Origin: Oceanospirillum sp048268485
Lineage (GTDB): Bacteria; Pseudomonadota; Gammaproteobacteria; Pseudomonadales; Halomonadaceae
Reading direction: 5' to 3'
Assembly (NCBI GenBank): GCA_048268485.1
Contig: JBLWVL010000046.1
Coordinates: forward strand, 1 to 22,285
DNA: 22,285 bases
The stretch's first letter is position 1, and each line of letters starts with the position of its first letter. Of this stretch, positions 15,607-22,285 are shown one piece after another. The translations under genes were made by a program, and so were the position numbers. The notes beneath the pieces are model-generated. The model saw only the letters and a list, made by a program, of their open reading frames with translations, was not told the DNA's origin and did not search any database.

Positions 15607-16596
15607 ATGAGAACGATTGATTCAATGATGCAAAGCCAAAAAAACAGAACAGCTTTTCTTACTTGGGCCCACCGGACAGTAGGGCGTGTGGCAGGCCTGC
15701 GCATTCTGGCCGGTACACTACTGGCACTTATGATAGGGGCTCCGGCATCTGCAGCAGATAGCACAGCAGGCAAACCCGACCCACGCTACTACTCTGTGGA
15801 AATGATTATCTTCAGCTATGAAGAACCTGACGACAGCTTATCAGAGCGTTGGCCGGAAAATGTACAGGTCGAACTACCAAACTCTTATCTGCAGCTTTAC
15901 CGGCCTTCCGATATAACGCCGGAGCTACTGAAGGCCACTCAACAGGAAGTACAGACACGTGTAAAAACCAATGAACAAGGTGAAACTGAGTTGGTCGATA
16001 CCCCGGTTGGCGTTGTTCCCCTGAGTTCACAACAGAGGGCGGATATAAAAAACAATCGGCTGCCAAATTTCTTTTATATGCCGAAAAAAAAGATGCAGCT
16101 GAATGCTCAGCATAATCGCCTGAAGCGGCGCAACAACCTCAGAGTTCTGTACCATGAAGCCTGGAGCATGCCCGTGTACGACAGAGCAAACAGTACACCC
16201 ATTCTGATACAAGGAGGGGAGCAGTTTGACAACCTGTTTGAGCTTGAGGGCAGTATTGAAATTTCTGTTGCCCGGTATCTGCATCTGGATACCAATCTTT
16301 ATCTAAGGGAGTTTGAAGCCAATCACAACACGAATCAGGCTAACCCTGCAGACTTTAACGAACGCCTGAGCAGCCAGGACAGCTCTGTATCAGTGCTGCA
16401 ACAGAGCACCACTGCACCAAACCCATCACTTGCTCTGTTAGGTTTCCGCCAGTACCGCGTAGATACGATAATCCCACTTAAACAATCACGCAGGATGCGC
16501 AGTCGTGACCTTCATTATATAGACAACCCCAGGTACGGTATTCTGATTCAACTGACACCCTACAATCCGGAAGAAGAGCCCATCGCATTAAGATAA
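15607..16596 (+). CDS. csiV: CsiV-family peptidoglycan-binding periplasmic protein
   Basis: A 329-residue exported protein. A long positively charged n-region, a hydrophobic core (about 31-44) and a clear cleavage site APASA/AD after residue 49 give a Sec signal peptide. The mature part begins YYSVEMIIFSYEE and ends in HYIDNPRYGILIQLTPYNP, both recognisable features of the CsiV family (PF10972, by memory). The Vibrio cholerae member binds peptidoglycan and supports PBP1A-dependent cell-wall synthesis. The start ATG 15607-15609 comes one base after the mfd stop, with GAGAAGG in the mfd tail serving as ribosome site, so translation is probably coupled. Internal Met 7/8 are alternative starts and would leave a more normal signal peptide. 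Middle residues are polar and low in conservation. Family call good, role here inferred. Confidence 0.85.
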   Translation: MRTIDSMMQSQKNRTAFLTWAHRTVGRVAGLRILAGTLLALMIGAPASAADSTAGKPDPRYYSVEMIIFSYEEPDDSLSERWPENVQVELPNSYLQLYRPSDITPELLKATQQEVQTRVKTNEQGETELVDTPVGVVPLSSQQRADIKNNRLPNFFYMPKKKMQLNAQHNRLKRRNNLRVLYHEAWSMPVYDRANSTPILIQGGEQFDNLFELEGSIEISVARYLHLDTNLYLREFEANHNTNQANPADFNERLSSQDSSVSVLQQSTTAPNPSLALLGFRQYRVDTIIPLKQSRRMRSRDLHYIDNPRYGILIQLTPYNPEEEPIALR

Positions 16597-16612
16597 CGAC
16601 CGGTAACGCTCG

Positions 16613-16675
16613 CTAAAAAAATGACTCCTGCGATAGTCTTCCCCTTCCGGGAAGTAATATGGCAGGAGCCTTCTT
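16613..16675. terminator. Convergent hairpin terminator between csiV and the chemoreceptor gene
   Basis: Outer arms CTCCTGC (16625-16631) and GCAGGAG (16662-16668) enclose an inner stem CTTCCC/GGGAAG. On the minus strand it is followed by seven T (complement of 16615-16621), suiting the chemoreceptor gene whose stop is at 16696. On the plus strand only a TTCTTCT tract follows, so termination of csiV is likely but weaker. Confidence 0.75.
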
Positions 16676-16695
16676 CTACCGGAAACAGTAAAGCC

Positions 16696-18546
16696 TTAAA
16701 CCCTAAATGCAGCTACAACCTGCTGTAGCTGGTCCGCCTGCTGCGAGACCTCTTTACTGGATTCTGAATTACGACGAACAGCTTCAGCGGTGTCCTCGGT
16801 GATATCACGAATCACCACTATATTTTGACCCACTTCATTGGCCACACTACTTTGCTCTTCGATGGCGGCTGCAACCTGAGTTGCACGATCAGAAATATCG
16901 GTCACATCCTGTGTTATCGCCATCAGAACAGTTTCAACCTGAACAGCCTGATTCCGGCTATCCATTCCCTGATTCCGGCTACTGTGGATCAGTTGAACAA
17001 TATCATCCGTCTTACCCTGCAATGAACGGGTAATCTCAGAGATCTCCTGAGTAGCATCCTGAGTACGCCCGGCAAGCGCCCGCACCTCATCTGCCACAAC
17101 AGCAAAACCACGCCCTTGCTCACCTGCTCGTGCAGCCTCAATAGCAGCATTGAGTGCCAACAGATTAGTCTGCTCAGCAATCCCCTGAATCACCCCCAAT
17201 ACCTGACCAATCGTCTGGCTCTGTTCAGACAGTTCTGAAACCGTAGAAACAGATCCCTCCAACTGGTCAGAAAGATCCCGGATCAGGCTTATCGCTTGTT
17301 TCACCTGTTGCTGGCCACTTACAGCATCCTGATAAGTATTACGGGCATTATCAGCCATACGCTCAGTGTTATTCGCAATCTCTTCTACCGTACTCACCAT
17401 CTCAGTCACCGCAGCAGCGACCTGATCTGTTTCCTGGCGCTGACGCTCAACATCAGAAGCTGTTTGAGAGGCATTATCAGAAAGCTGGTTCGTAGTATGA
17501 TTCATCGAGCCGACAGCTTCATTGACCTTACTGATTACCGCCTGAAAGCCAGCCAGCATATTATTCAGCGATGAAGCCATCATAGTAATTTCATCTTTAC
17601 CGCTCTGCTCAACCCGAAGCTTCAGATCATGAGTTTCATGTATTCTTTGAATATCTCTCTGAATCCGGTTAATTGGCTGAAAAATAGAACGACCAATCAG
17701 GTAGATAGTTACCATAGTAATAAGAAGAGCCACAATAAATACAGAGATCGCCAACGTATAAGCCCAGGTAATGCTGGCAGCTAACTGATCGCTTACTTTT
17801 TTCAGGGTCGAGCCCAGCAAAGCCTCCGTACTCTGAATACGCTCACGCATCTTAAGCCGCAACCCATGATTACTGCTCAACCCAAGATGCTCCCGGCCCT
17901 GTACATAAGCAGAAAACTTCTGCTGATAGCTGCCCGCATAGTCAAGAATTTTCTGATCAACACCCAACTGCTTCAGCTGTTGTTTTAGCACAACGATTAA
18001 TCTGCTGAATGTCTCTGGATACTTTGCAGTGCCGCGCAAAATAAAATCTTTTTCCGCCCGGCGAAGCTGAAGCATTGTCACCATAACAGCATCAGCGGAG
18101 AGTGCTTTCAACTCGCGCTCAATATTGTGCACCGCTTGCCGTAGTTCTCCCTGGAGGCCTGACTCATGATCCAGACCAACCGCTTCAGTGGCCTTTACAA
18201 CATCATGAAAACGGCCTTGATACTGACTGAAAGTCGTTTTAAGCTGTTTTAGCTCCGGAAGCTGCAGATCATACGTATCAGCAATAACTTGCAGCTCCGC
18301 AAGCACAGTACGGGTATGGAGAATTTTCTCATCAAAGCGCGGAACATATTTCAGATCACTGCGGGCCATAAAGTCTTTTTCAAAACGCCGCATACTCAAC
18401 ATATCAGACTCAAGGCTATGAGCAAGTTGCTGCCCACGCCCCAACTTTTCAACCGTAGTTAGCGCCCAAATAAAAAGCCCGAACATAACTAACATGACAA
18501 TCACGACAATCGCCGCATTAATTGAAAGCTTGTGTTTAATCAGCAT
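16696..18546 (-). CDS. Methyl-accepting chemotaxis protein with HBM-type (helical bimodular) sensor domain
   Basis: Transmembrane chemoreceptor (616 residues). TM1 about 10-31, periplasmic all-helical domain about 35-258, TM2 about 261-285, HAMP about 286-338, then the cytoplasmic four-helix signalling rod. The conserved tip is IAEQTNLLALNAAIEAARAGE (from about 456), followed by FAVVADEVRALAGRTQ. The sensor domain is duplicated: SMRRFEKDFMARSDLKY (51-67) recurs as QLRRAEKDFILRGTAKY (160-176), and VGLDHESGL recurs as LGLSSNHGL. This is the hallmark of HBM domains (McpS-like), some of which bind TCA-cycle acids; the ligand here is unknown. There is no C-terminal CheR-docking pentapeptide. Start ATG 18544-18546, with AAGG about 10 nt upstream. 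It may be co-transcribed with the next receptor gene upstream, but 250 bp separate them. Confidence 0.93.
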   Translation of the reverse strand: MLIKHKLSINAAIVVIVMLVMFGLFIWALTTVEKLGRGQQLAHSLESDMLSMRRFEKDFMARSDLKYVPRFDEKILHTRTVLAELQVIADTYDLQLPELKQLKTTFSQYQGRFHDVVKATEAVGLDHESGLQGELRQAVHNIERELKALSADAVMVTMLQLRRAEKDFILRGTAKYPETFSRLIVVLKQQLKQLGVDQKILDYAGSYQQKFSAYVQGREHLGLSSNHGLRLKMRERIQSTEALLGSTLKKVSDQLAASITWAYTLAISVFIVALLITMVTIYLIGRSIFQPINRIQRDIQRIHETHDLKLRVEQSGKDEITMMASSLNNMLAGFQAVISKVNEAVGSMNHTTNQLSDNASQTASDVERQRQETDQVAAAVTEMVSTVEEIANNTERMADNARNTYQDAVSGQQQVKQAISLIRDLSDQLEGSVSTVSELSEQSQTIGQVLGVIQGIAEQTNLLALNAAIEAARAGEQGRGFAVVADEVRALAGRTQDATQEISEITRSLQGKTDDIVQLIHSSRNQGMDSRNQAVQVETVLMAITQDVTDISDRATQVAAAIEEQSSVANEVGQNIVVIRDITEDTAEAVRRNSESSKEVSQQADQLQQVVAAFRV

Positions 18547-18579
18547 AGAAAGAAAACCTTAGTCAATTCATTAAAGCTC

Positions 18580-18597
18580 AAAGACTAAATAGTCTTT
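18580..18597. repeat. Perfect 8-bp palindrome in the 5' leader of the HBM chemoreceptor gene
   Basis: AAAGACTA and TAGTCTTT (18580-18587 and 18590-18597) flank two A residues, 33 nt upstream of the start codon. It may be an operator or a small leader hairpin. The surrounding 250-bp spacer (18547-18796) is AT-rich, with no gene and no clear terminator. Confidence 0.7.
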
Positions 18598-18796
18598 AGC
18601 AGAGCAGAGCTTGTCGTGATTCCTTTCTAAATAAGCGAAAGCCTCCTTGTTATTCTCGTATTCAGATCAAAATTACATTTTGTCACATACAAGCCTACAG
18701 TTTATTACATTAATAATTATTATTGTCCAATATAAACGTGCGGGAACCATAATACAGAAAAAAATAATTATAAAAATCAGTAAGATAAATATTTGG

Positions 18797-20440
18797 TTAA
18801 ACATTAAAACGATTCATATGCCCTGATACAGCCTGAACAGAACGCTCCAATTCACCACTGGCTTGCCGGGTTGAGTTTGCTAATGAAGAAAGCTGATCAG
18901 ACTGATCATTAATTTCATGTACTGTATCGTTAATATGATTAGCGACGACAGACTGCTCTTCAGTCGCAGTGGCAATTTGTGCCGACATACTATTGATCGT
19001 ATTAATACCAGAAACAATTCCCTCCAGTGCATCATTAGCAGACTGAGCACTGCTGACCGTAGCGGTGACCTGATCGCTGGCTCCCTGCATCGCCTGAACC
19101 GAGTCGGCAACACCTTGCTGTAACCGTTCAATCATTTGCTGGATATCCTGGGTCGACTGCTGTGTCCGGGAGGCTAATGTCCGTACTTCATCCGCTACAA
19201 CTGCAAATCCGCGACCCGCTTCACCGGCGCGAGCAGCCTCGATTGCAGCGTTCAGTGCTAGCAGATTGGTTTGCTCAGCAATTCCTCCGATAACATCAAG
19301 TACAGACGCAATATTATTACTCTCTGACTCCAGCTGAGTAATCAACACAACGGCACGCTCCATCTCTTTGGACAGTACATTGATCTGAGAAGACGCGTCA
19401 CGAATGGCAGTGCCTGATGCCTGAACCTCCTGGTTTGCCTGATCAGCCTCAGCCGAAGTATTCTGCGCATTAACAGCAATTTCCTGAATCGCCTGCTGCA
19501 TCTGATGTACGGCTGTCAGTACCTGCTCAACCGAGCGACTCTGATGTGCGGCTCGTTCACCTGTCTGTCCGGCGCTATTCAGCAAACCATTAACACCCTG
19601 AGTCATCTCCTGAACATGATCCTGAGCCTCAGCAATCATGGTCTGCAAGAACTCCAACAGGCGATTTACCTGTTTAGCCAAACGAGCGATTTCATTCTCC
19701 CCCTCCGCCGGAAGTCTCTGGGTGAGGTCACCGCCACCATCGGCAAGTGCAGCCATCAGTGTTTCCAAATGGGTTAAAGGTTGCGCTATGAAACGAGGAA
19801 TCAGTACCGTTGCAATCAGAGTGACAATAATCGTCAAAGCAAGGATAGCCGCAGCGTTCAAACGCGCATCACTGGAGACCTGAGTTATCTCTTTTGCTAA
19901 TATAGCTGCGCGATTATCAATACTTTCGCCCATCCGGTCATATTGGCCACGCAACTCAGAAAACGCAGCACCTTCAGAGCCAGTCATCAGGATAAAAGCG
20001 ACCTGACTGTTTCCCGCATCAGCAGCCGACATTACTTTTTCCGTTTCCCGCTGCCACTTCTGCAGAGCCTGATGGAATTCATCTTCAGACTGCAGAACAA
20101 CCCCTGCTTCCGCAGCCAGTTTACGGGCCAGAACCATCCGCTCTGCAGCCTGCTGAACATTCTCATCAAAATCAGCCCTGGCACCATCAACTGGAGTTCC
20201 CTGACGACTAAGCTCCACATAATCTCTTAACGCAACAGCGGCCTGATAAAGGTCTCTGTCTGCGTTTAATACTGCACTTGAAGCCGGTGTCAGCATCGTC
20301 GCCATTCGCTCCGAACGTTCACTAACATGTGAAATTCCGCGCGTTCCCATATACCCTTCGATCAGGATGAGAAGTAAAAGCACCATAATAGGCAGTGCCA
20401 CCTGCCACCTTAAACTCAGCTTGCTATATGATTTTATCAC
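18797..20440 (-). CDS. Methyl-accepting chemotaxis protein, four-helix-bundle-type sensor
   Basis: Second transmembrane chemoreceptor (547 residues). TM1 about 12-29, periplasmic helical domain about 31-194, TM2 about 195-214, HAMP about 216-268, and the signalling domain with the conserved tip GIAEQTNLLALNAAIEAARAGE (from about 386) and FAVVADEVRTLASRTQ. The periplasmic part (SSAVLNADRDLYQAAVALRDYVE) resembles single four-helix-bundle sensors and shows no duplication like its neighbour; the ligand cannot be predicted. There is no C-terminal pentapeptide. The start is GTG 20438-20440, preceded by GGGGTTAGG; the first in-frame ATG (Met19) lies inside TM1, so GTG is preferred. Both receptors share only the signalling core, so they are not a recent tandem duplication. 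Confidence 0.92.
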   Translation of the reverse strand: MIKSYSKLSLRWQVALPIMVLLLLILIEGYMGTRGISHVSERSERMATMLTPASSAVLNADRDLYQAAVALRDYVELSRQGTPVDGARADFDENVQQAAERMVLARKLAAEAGVVLQSEDEFHQALQKWQRETEKVMSAADAGNSQVAFILMTGSEGAAFSELRGQYDRMGESIDNRAAILAKEITQVSSDARLNAAAILALTIIVTLIATVLIPRFIAQPLTHLETLMAALADGGGDLTQRLPAEGENEIARLAKQVNRLLEFLQTMIAEAQDHVQEMTQGVNGLLNSAGQTGERAAHQSRSVEQVLTAVHQMQQAIQEIAVNAQNTSAEADQANQEVQASGTAIRDASSQINVLSKEMERAVVLITQLESESNNIASVLDVIGGIAEQTNLLALNAAIEAARAGEAGRGFAVVADEVRTLASRTQQSTQDIQQMIERLQQGVADSVQAMQGASDQVTATVSSAQSANDALEGIVSGINTINSMSAQIATATEEQSVVANHINDTVHEINDQSDQLSSLANSTRQASGELERSVQAVSGHMNRFNV

Positions 20441-20540
20441 GGCCTAACCCCGCACTTTATTTAAATCCGTTTTTTATTCCCTGAACTTACCTTATACAGG
20501 CAGGTACCTCTGCCCTATTAATCATAGGAATAAAGTCTCC

Positions 20541-20567
20541 TTATTAACAAAAATAAATGGAGCTTAA
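20541..20567 (-). promoter_or_regulatory. Possible sigma28 (FliA)-like promoter for the second chemoreceptor
   Basis: On the minus strand TTAAGCTC (20560-20567) and GTTAATAA (20541-20548) are 11 nt apart. This is the spacing of flagellar sigma28 promoters, but each half matches the consensus at only 5 of 8 positions. A palindromic GGCAG...CTGCC (20499-20514) lies downstream in the leader. Weak. Confidence 0.2.
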
Positions 20568-20569
20568 AC

Positions 20570-20600
20570 GAAAAAACCCTCTCCGTAAGAAGAGGGTTCT
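20570..20600 (-). terminator. Rho-independent terminator of the permease gene
   Basis: An 8-bp perfect stem (arms 20575-20582 and 20591-20598, 8-nt loop) is followed on the minus strand by a run of six T. It begins about 30 nt after the permease stop. Confidence 0.87.
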
Positions 20601-20629
20601 AATTTTAAATTACGAGAAAATAGCCGGAA

Positions 20630-22006
20630 TCAATCCACCGAAGTGGCATCTTCTTCTACATGGATCGCTTCTTCATCTTTCGCAGCATTTTTGGTTCTAT
20701 GCTCAATCAGGAAATAAAGAACAAGGCCAACACCCAGCCCCCAGGCGGCACCATGTACAGACAATACAACACCCATGATACCGGCAACCCCCATAGAGGT
20801 CGCACTTTCAATCTGCTCCACTGCAACAGCAATACACAGATAACCCGTAATGATCAGAGTGATCGACAGAGCGATCGGCAATACCGGCTTGAACAGGGTG
20901 ATCAGAGGCAGGATAAACAGCGCGATAAAACCAACAATCCAGAAAACACCTGCACCGGAGTAAATAGTATCCATCGCACCACGGCCATAACGGTAACGCT
21001 CAGCAATGGTTGCCATTACACCCGTAAATAAAGGTCCTGCCAGGCCAGGGTAAGGAGCAAAGAAAGAGTGCATCAGGTTACGAAGACCTGTTACCAGGTG
21101 AACGCGATCAACATCAACCTCGATCTTTTCATCAGGGCGTAGATGGTCGACACGACTCAGCAAGCTCTGACCCACAATAATGTCACCAAAAGCGATGATA
21201 TAAGCGATGATTGCCGTTGGAATCGCAGCGAGGAATAGGTCAATACCCGGCATACCTATGGTAAACGGCAGATAATCCCAAATCGCTGCGAAGTTAGGCG
21301 TGGAAATGCCCATCTCAATCTCTGGCAGTGGGTACTCACCAACACTCCAGCCAATTACCATGGCAATCAGCATGCCCGGCACCATACCGTAACCAGCAAT
21401 AGCTTTTGCCCAGCGATGCTTCTCGACCCAGCCACGGAAAGATAGAGAAAACAACACATAAGCGGTGATCAAACCACCAATCCCCAGAGAGATTGGAGTA
21501 GTGTTCAAACGACCGCCATCAACAATCTCACCGCTGATTGCTGCAATACCGGCACCCAGCAGAATACCTGCTTTTATAGAATCAGGAATCGAATTCACTA
21601 ATTTGGAACCCAGCCGGGTAACCCCCATAAAGAGGAATACCGCAGTAACCACTAACTGCAGCGCCACCAGAGCTTTAATCGCTTCAGGCCCAGGTTCAAA
21701 GTCACCAATAAAGAGAAGAACAACCGGAATCGCAGGAGTAATCCACCCGGGCACAAACGGCACACCCAGCAGATTAGGCAGCATAAAGCCAATACCACAG
21801 ATAACTACATAGGCCAGAGCTACATCATAAGGTAGTCCCAGGTACTTTTGCAGCAACGGGATCATTGCCATACCGACAACGAACATCACCATACCCTGAA
21901 CCGTCTCAGCCAGTTCCCAACGGTAGTGAATGAATGGCAGACGAATTTTAAACGGACCCGCGGGCCAGTACGGATGCTCTTCTCCGTGTTTACGTTTTAA
22001 TAGCAC
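20630..22006 (-). CDS. Putative multi-pass permease, NCS2/AzgA-like (UraA fold), substrate unknown
   Basis: A 458-residue membrane protein with about 12-14 hydrophobic segments, a short cytoplasmic N-terminus (HPYWPAGPFKIRLPFIHYRWELAE) and an acidic C-terminal tail (DEEAIHVEEDATSVD). NCS2/AzgA-like features are VPFVPGWITPAIPVVL (about 82-97, like the TM3 half-helix), NSIPDSIKAGILLGAGIA (about 138-155) and GLRNLMHSFFAPYPGLAGPLFTG (like the C-terminal-repeat substrate region). The overall layout also recalls DUF3360 membrane proteins. I cannot assign a substrate: purine, uracil, xanthine, or an organic or inorganic anion are all open. Start is GTG 22004-22006 with AGGTG at 5 nt; an in-frame TAA six codons upstream (22022-22024) excludes a longer ATG start. 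It is monocistronic, with its own terminator, and has operator-like palindromes about 140-210 bp upstream. Confidence 0.75.
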   Translation of the reverse strand: MLLKRKHGEEHPYWPAGPFKIRLPFIHYRWELAETVQGMVMFVVGMAMIPLLQKYLGLPYDVALAYVVICGIGFMLPNLLGVPFVPGWITPAIPVVLLFIGDFEPGPEAIKALVALQLVVTAVFLFMGVTRLGSKLVNSIPDSIKAGILLGAGIAAISGEIVDGGRLNTTPISLGIGGLITAYVLFSLSFRGWVEKHRWAKAIAGYGMVPGMLIAMVIGWSVGEYPLPEIEMGISTPNFAAIWDYLPFTIGMPGIDLFLAAIPTAIIAYIIAFGDIIVGQSLLSRVDHLRPDEKIEVDVDRVHLVTGLRNLMHSFFAPYPGLAGPLFTGVMATIAERYRYGRGAMDTIYSGAGVFWIVGFIALFILPLITLFKPVLPIALSITLIITGYLCIAVAVEQIESATSMGVAGIMGVVLSVHGAAWGLGVGLVLYFLIEHRTKNAAKDEEAIHVEEDATSVD

Positions 22007-22049
22007 AGTAACACCTGTTAATTATCAATTTATTTTTAGTTTATTTAGC

Positions 22050-22106
22050 CATGCCGACACCAGGAAACTGATTTGTCATTATCGTTATACAGAGTCACTC
22101 GGCATG
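22050..22106. repeat. 8-bp inverted repeat upstream of the permease gene
   Basis: CATGCCGA (22050-22057) and TCGGCATG (22099-22106) are perfect complements with a 41-nt spacer, 44 nt upstream of the permease GTG. A CTGACA...TATAAC pair partly overlaps it on the minus strand, with a short 15-nt spacer, so it could be promoter-associated or a leader hairpin. Confidence 0.5.
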
Positions 22107-22147
22107 TCAGGTGCTTTTTACCTCTCTTTCGCACTCGCAATATATTA

Positions 22148-22217
22148 GACCTTGGTCAGAACATAAGATGACTTTAAGGTCATATTTCATCTATAATTTT
22201 CAATGACTTAGAAGTCA
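22148..22217 (+). promoter_or_regulatory. Operator-rich promoter region at the right edge
   Basis: Three palindromes: GACCTTGGTC (22148-22157), TGACTTTAAGGTCA (22169-22182, one mismatch) and TGACTTAGAAGTCA (22204-22217, perfect arms). Between the last two lies TATAAT (22192-22197), with ATGACT (22168-22173) 18 nt upstream, forming a plausible rightward sigma70 promoter whose -35 overlaps the second palindrome. This is the layout of an autoregulated repressor gene lying beyond the window, or of divergent control of the permease. Confidence 0.5.
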
Positions 22218-22285
22218 CATACCAACCTATCAACCGGAAGCCCATATGGTGGATAGGGTACCTAAATTTCAGTCAGTCGTTTGAC

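Noticed and set aside
18642..18648. Perfect AAGGAGG Shine-Dalgarno on the minus strand in the chemoreceptor spacer
   Set aside because: No ATG, GTG or TTG follows at a usable distance before an in-frame stop, so no gene can be assigned.
18547..18796. Possible c-di-GMP (GEMM) riboswitch before the chemoreceptor gene
   Set aside because: I could not find the conserved GEMM core sequences or paired stems; the region is simply AT-rich.
16696..20440. Two adjacent chemoreceptors as a recent tandem duplication
   Set aside because: Similarity is limited to the conserved signalling tip; sensor domains, lengths and HAMP sequences are unrelated.

Overview
The window looks like core chromosome of a marine gammaproteobacterium, probably Oceanospirillales (Oceanospirillaceae-like). 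The reasons are a complete Na+-NQR operon, a CsiV-family envelope protein behind mfd, two methyl-accepting chemotaxis proteins, and moderate GC. The order sthA / nqrM-apbE-nqrFEDCBA / long-form GAPDH / mfd / csiV resembles, from memory, the sth-nqr-gap-mfd neighbourhood of Pseudomonas. No RNA gene, insertion sequence, CRISPR array, phage gene or origin was seen.

Left part (1-10023, all minus strand). A partial LEA type 2 lipoprotein gene lies at the left edge. Next is sthA, the soluble transhydrogenase, with its own terminator. The eight-gene sodium-pump operon follows, transcribed as nqrA-B-C-D-E-F-apbE-nqrM. NqrA-F form the respiratory NADH:quinone oxidoreductase that exports Na+. ApbE attaches FMN to NqrB and NqrC, and NqrM is needed for maturation of the complex. 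Stop/start codons overlap at A/B (TAATG), B/C (8 nt) and D/E (TAATG), which indicates tight translational coupling.

Centre (10024-16596). About 350 bp upstream of nqrA hold no convincing gene. A gene for an unusually long GAPDH (minus) follows, ending at a strong hairpin terminator. A divergent promoter region separates it from mfd (plus), which is followed after one base by csiV.

Right part (16597-22285, all genes minus). A shared hairpin terminator separates csiV from the first chemoreceptor, whose periplasmic domain is an internally duplicated HBM (helical bimodular) type. A second chemoreceptor has a four-helix-bundle-type sensor. Then comes a multi-pass permease that looks like the NCS2/AzgA (UraA-fold) superfamily, substrate unknown. 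Upstream of it, at the right edge, is an unassigned regulatory region with three palindromic operator-like sites around a TATAAT box. It probably serves a plus-strand transcript leaving the window.

Taken together, much of the window concerns redox cofactor balance: NADH oxidation by Nqr, NAD(P)H exchange by SthA, and a possibly NADP-linked GAPDH. To this are added transcription-coupled repair, a cell-wall factor and chemosensing. Most genes are ordinary. The less explained material lies in the non-coding stretches (nqrA leader, right-edge operators, tandem 13-mer before nqrM), the GAPDH variant and the permease.
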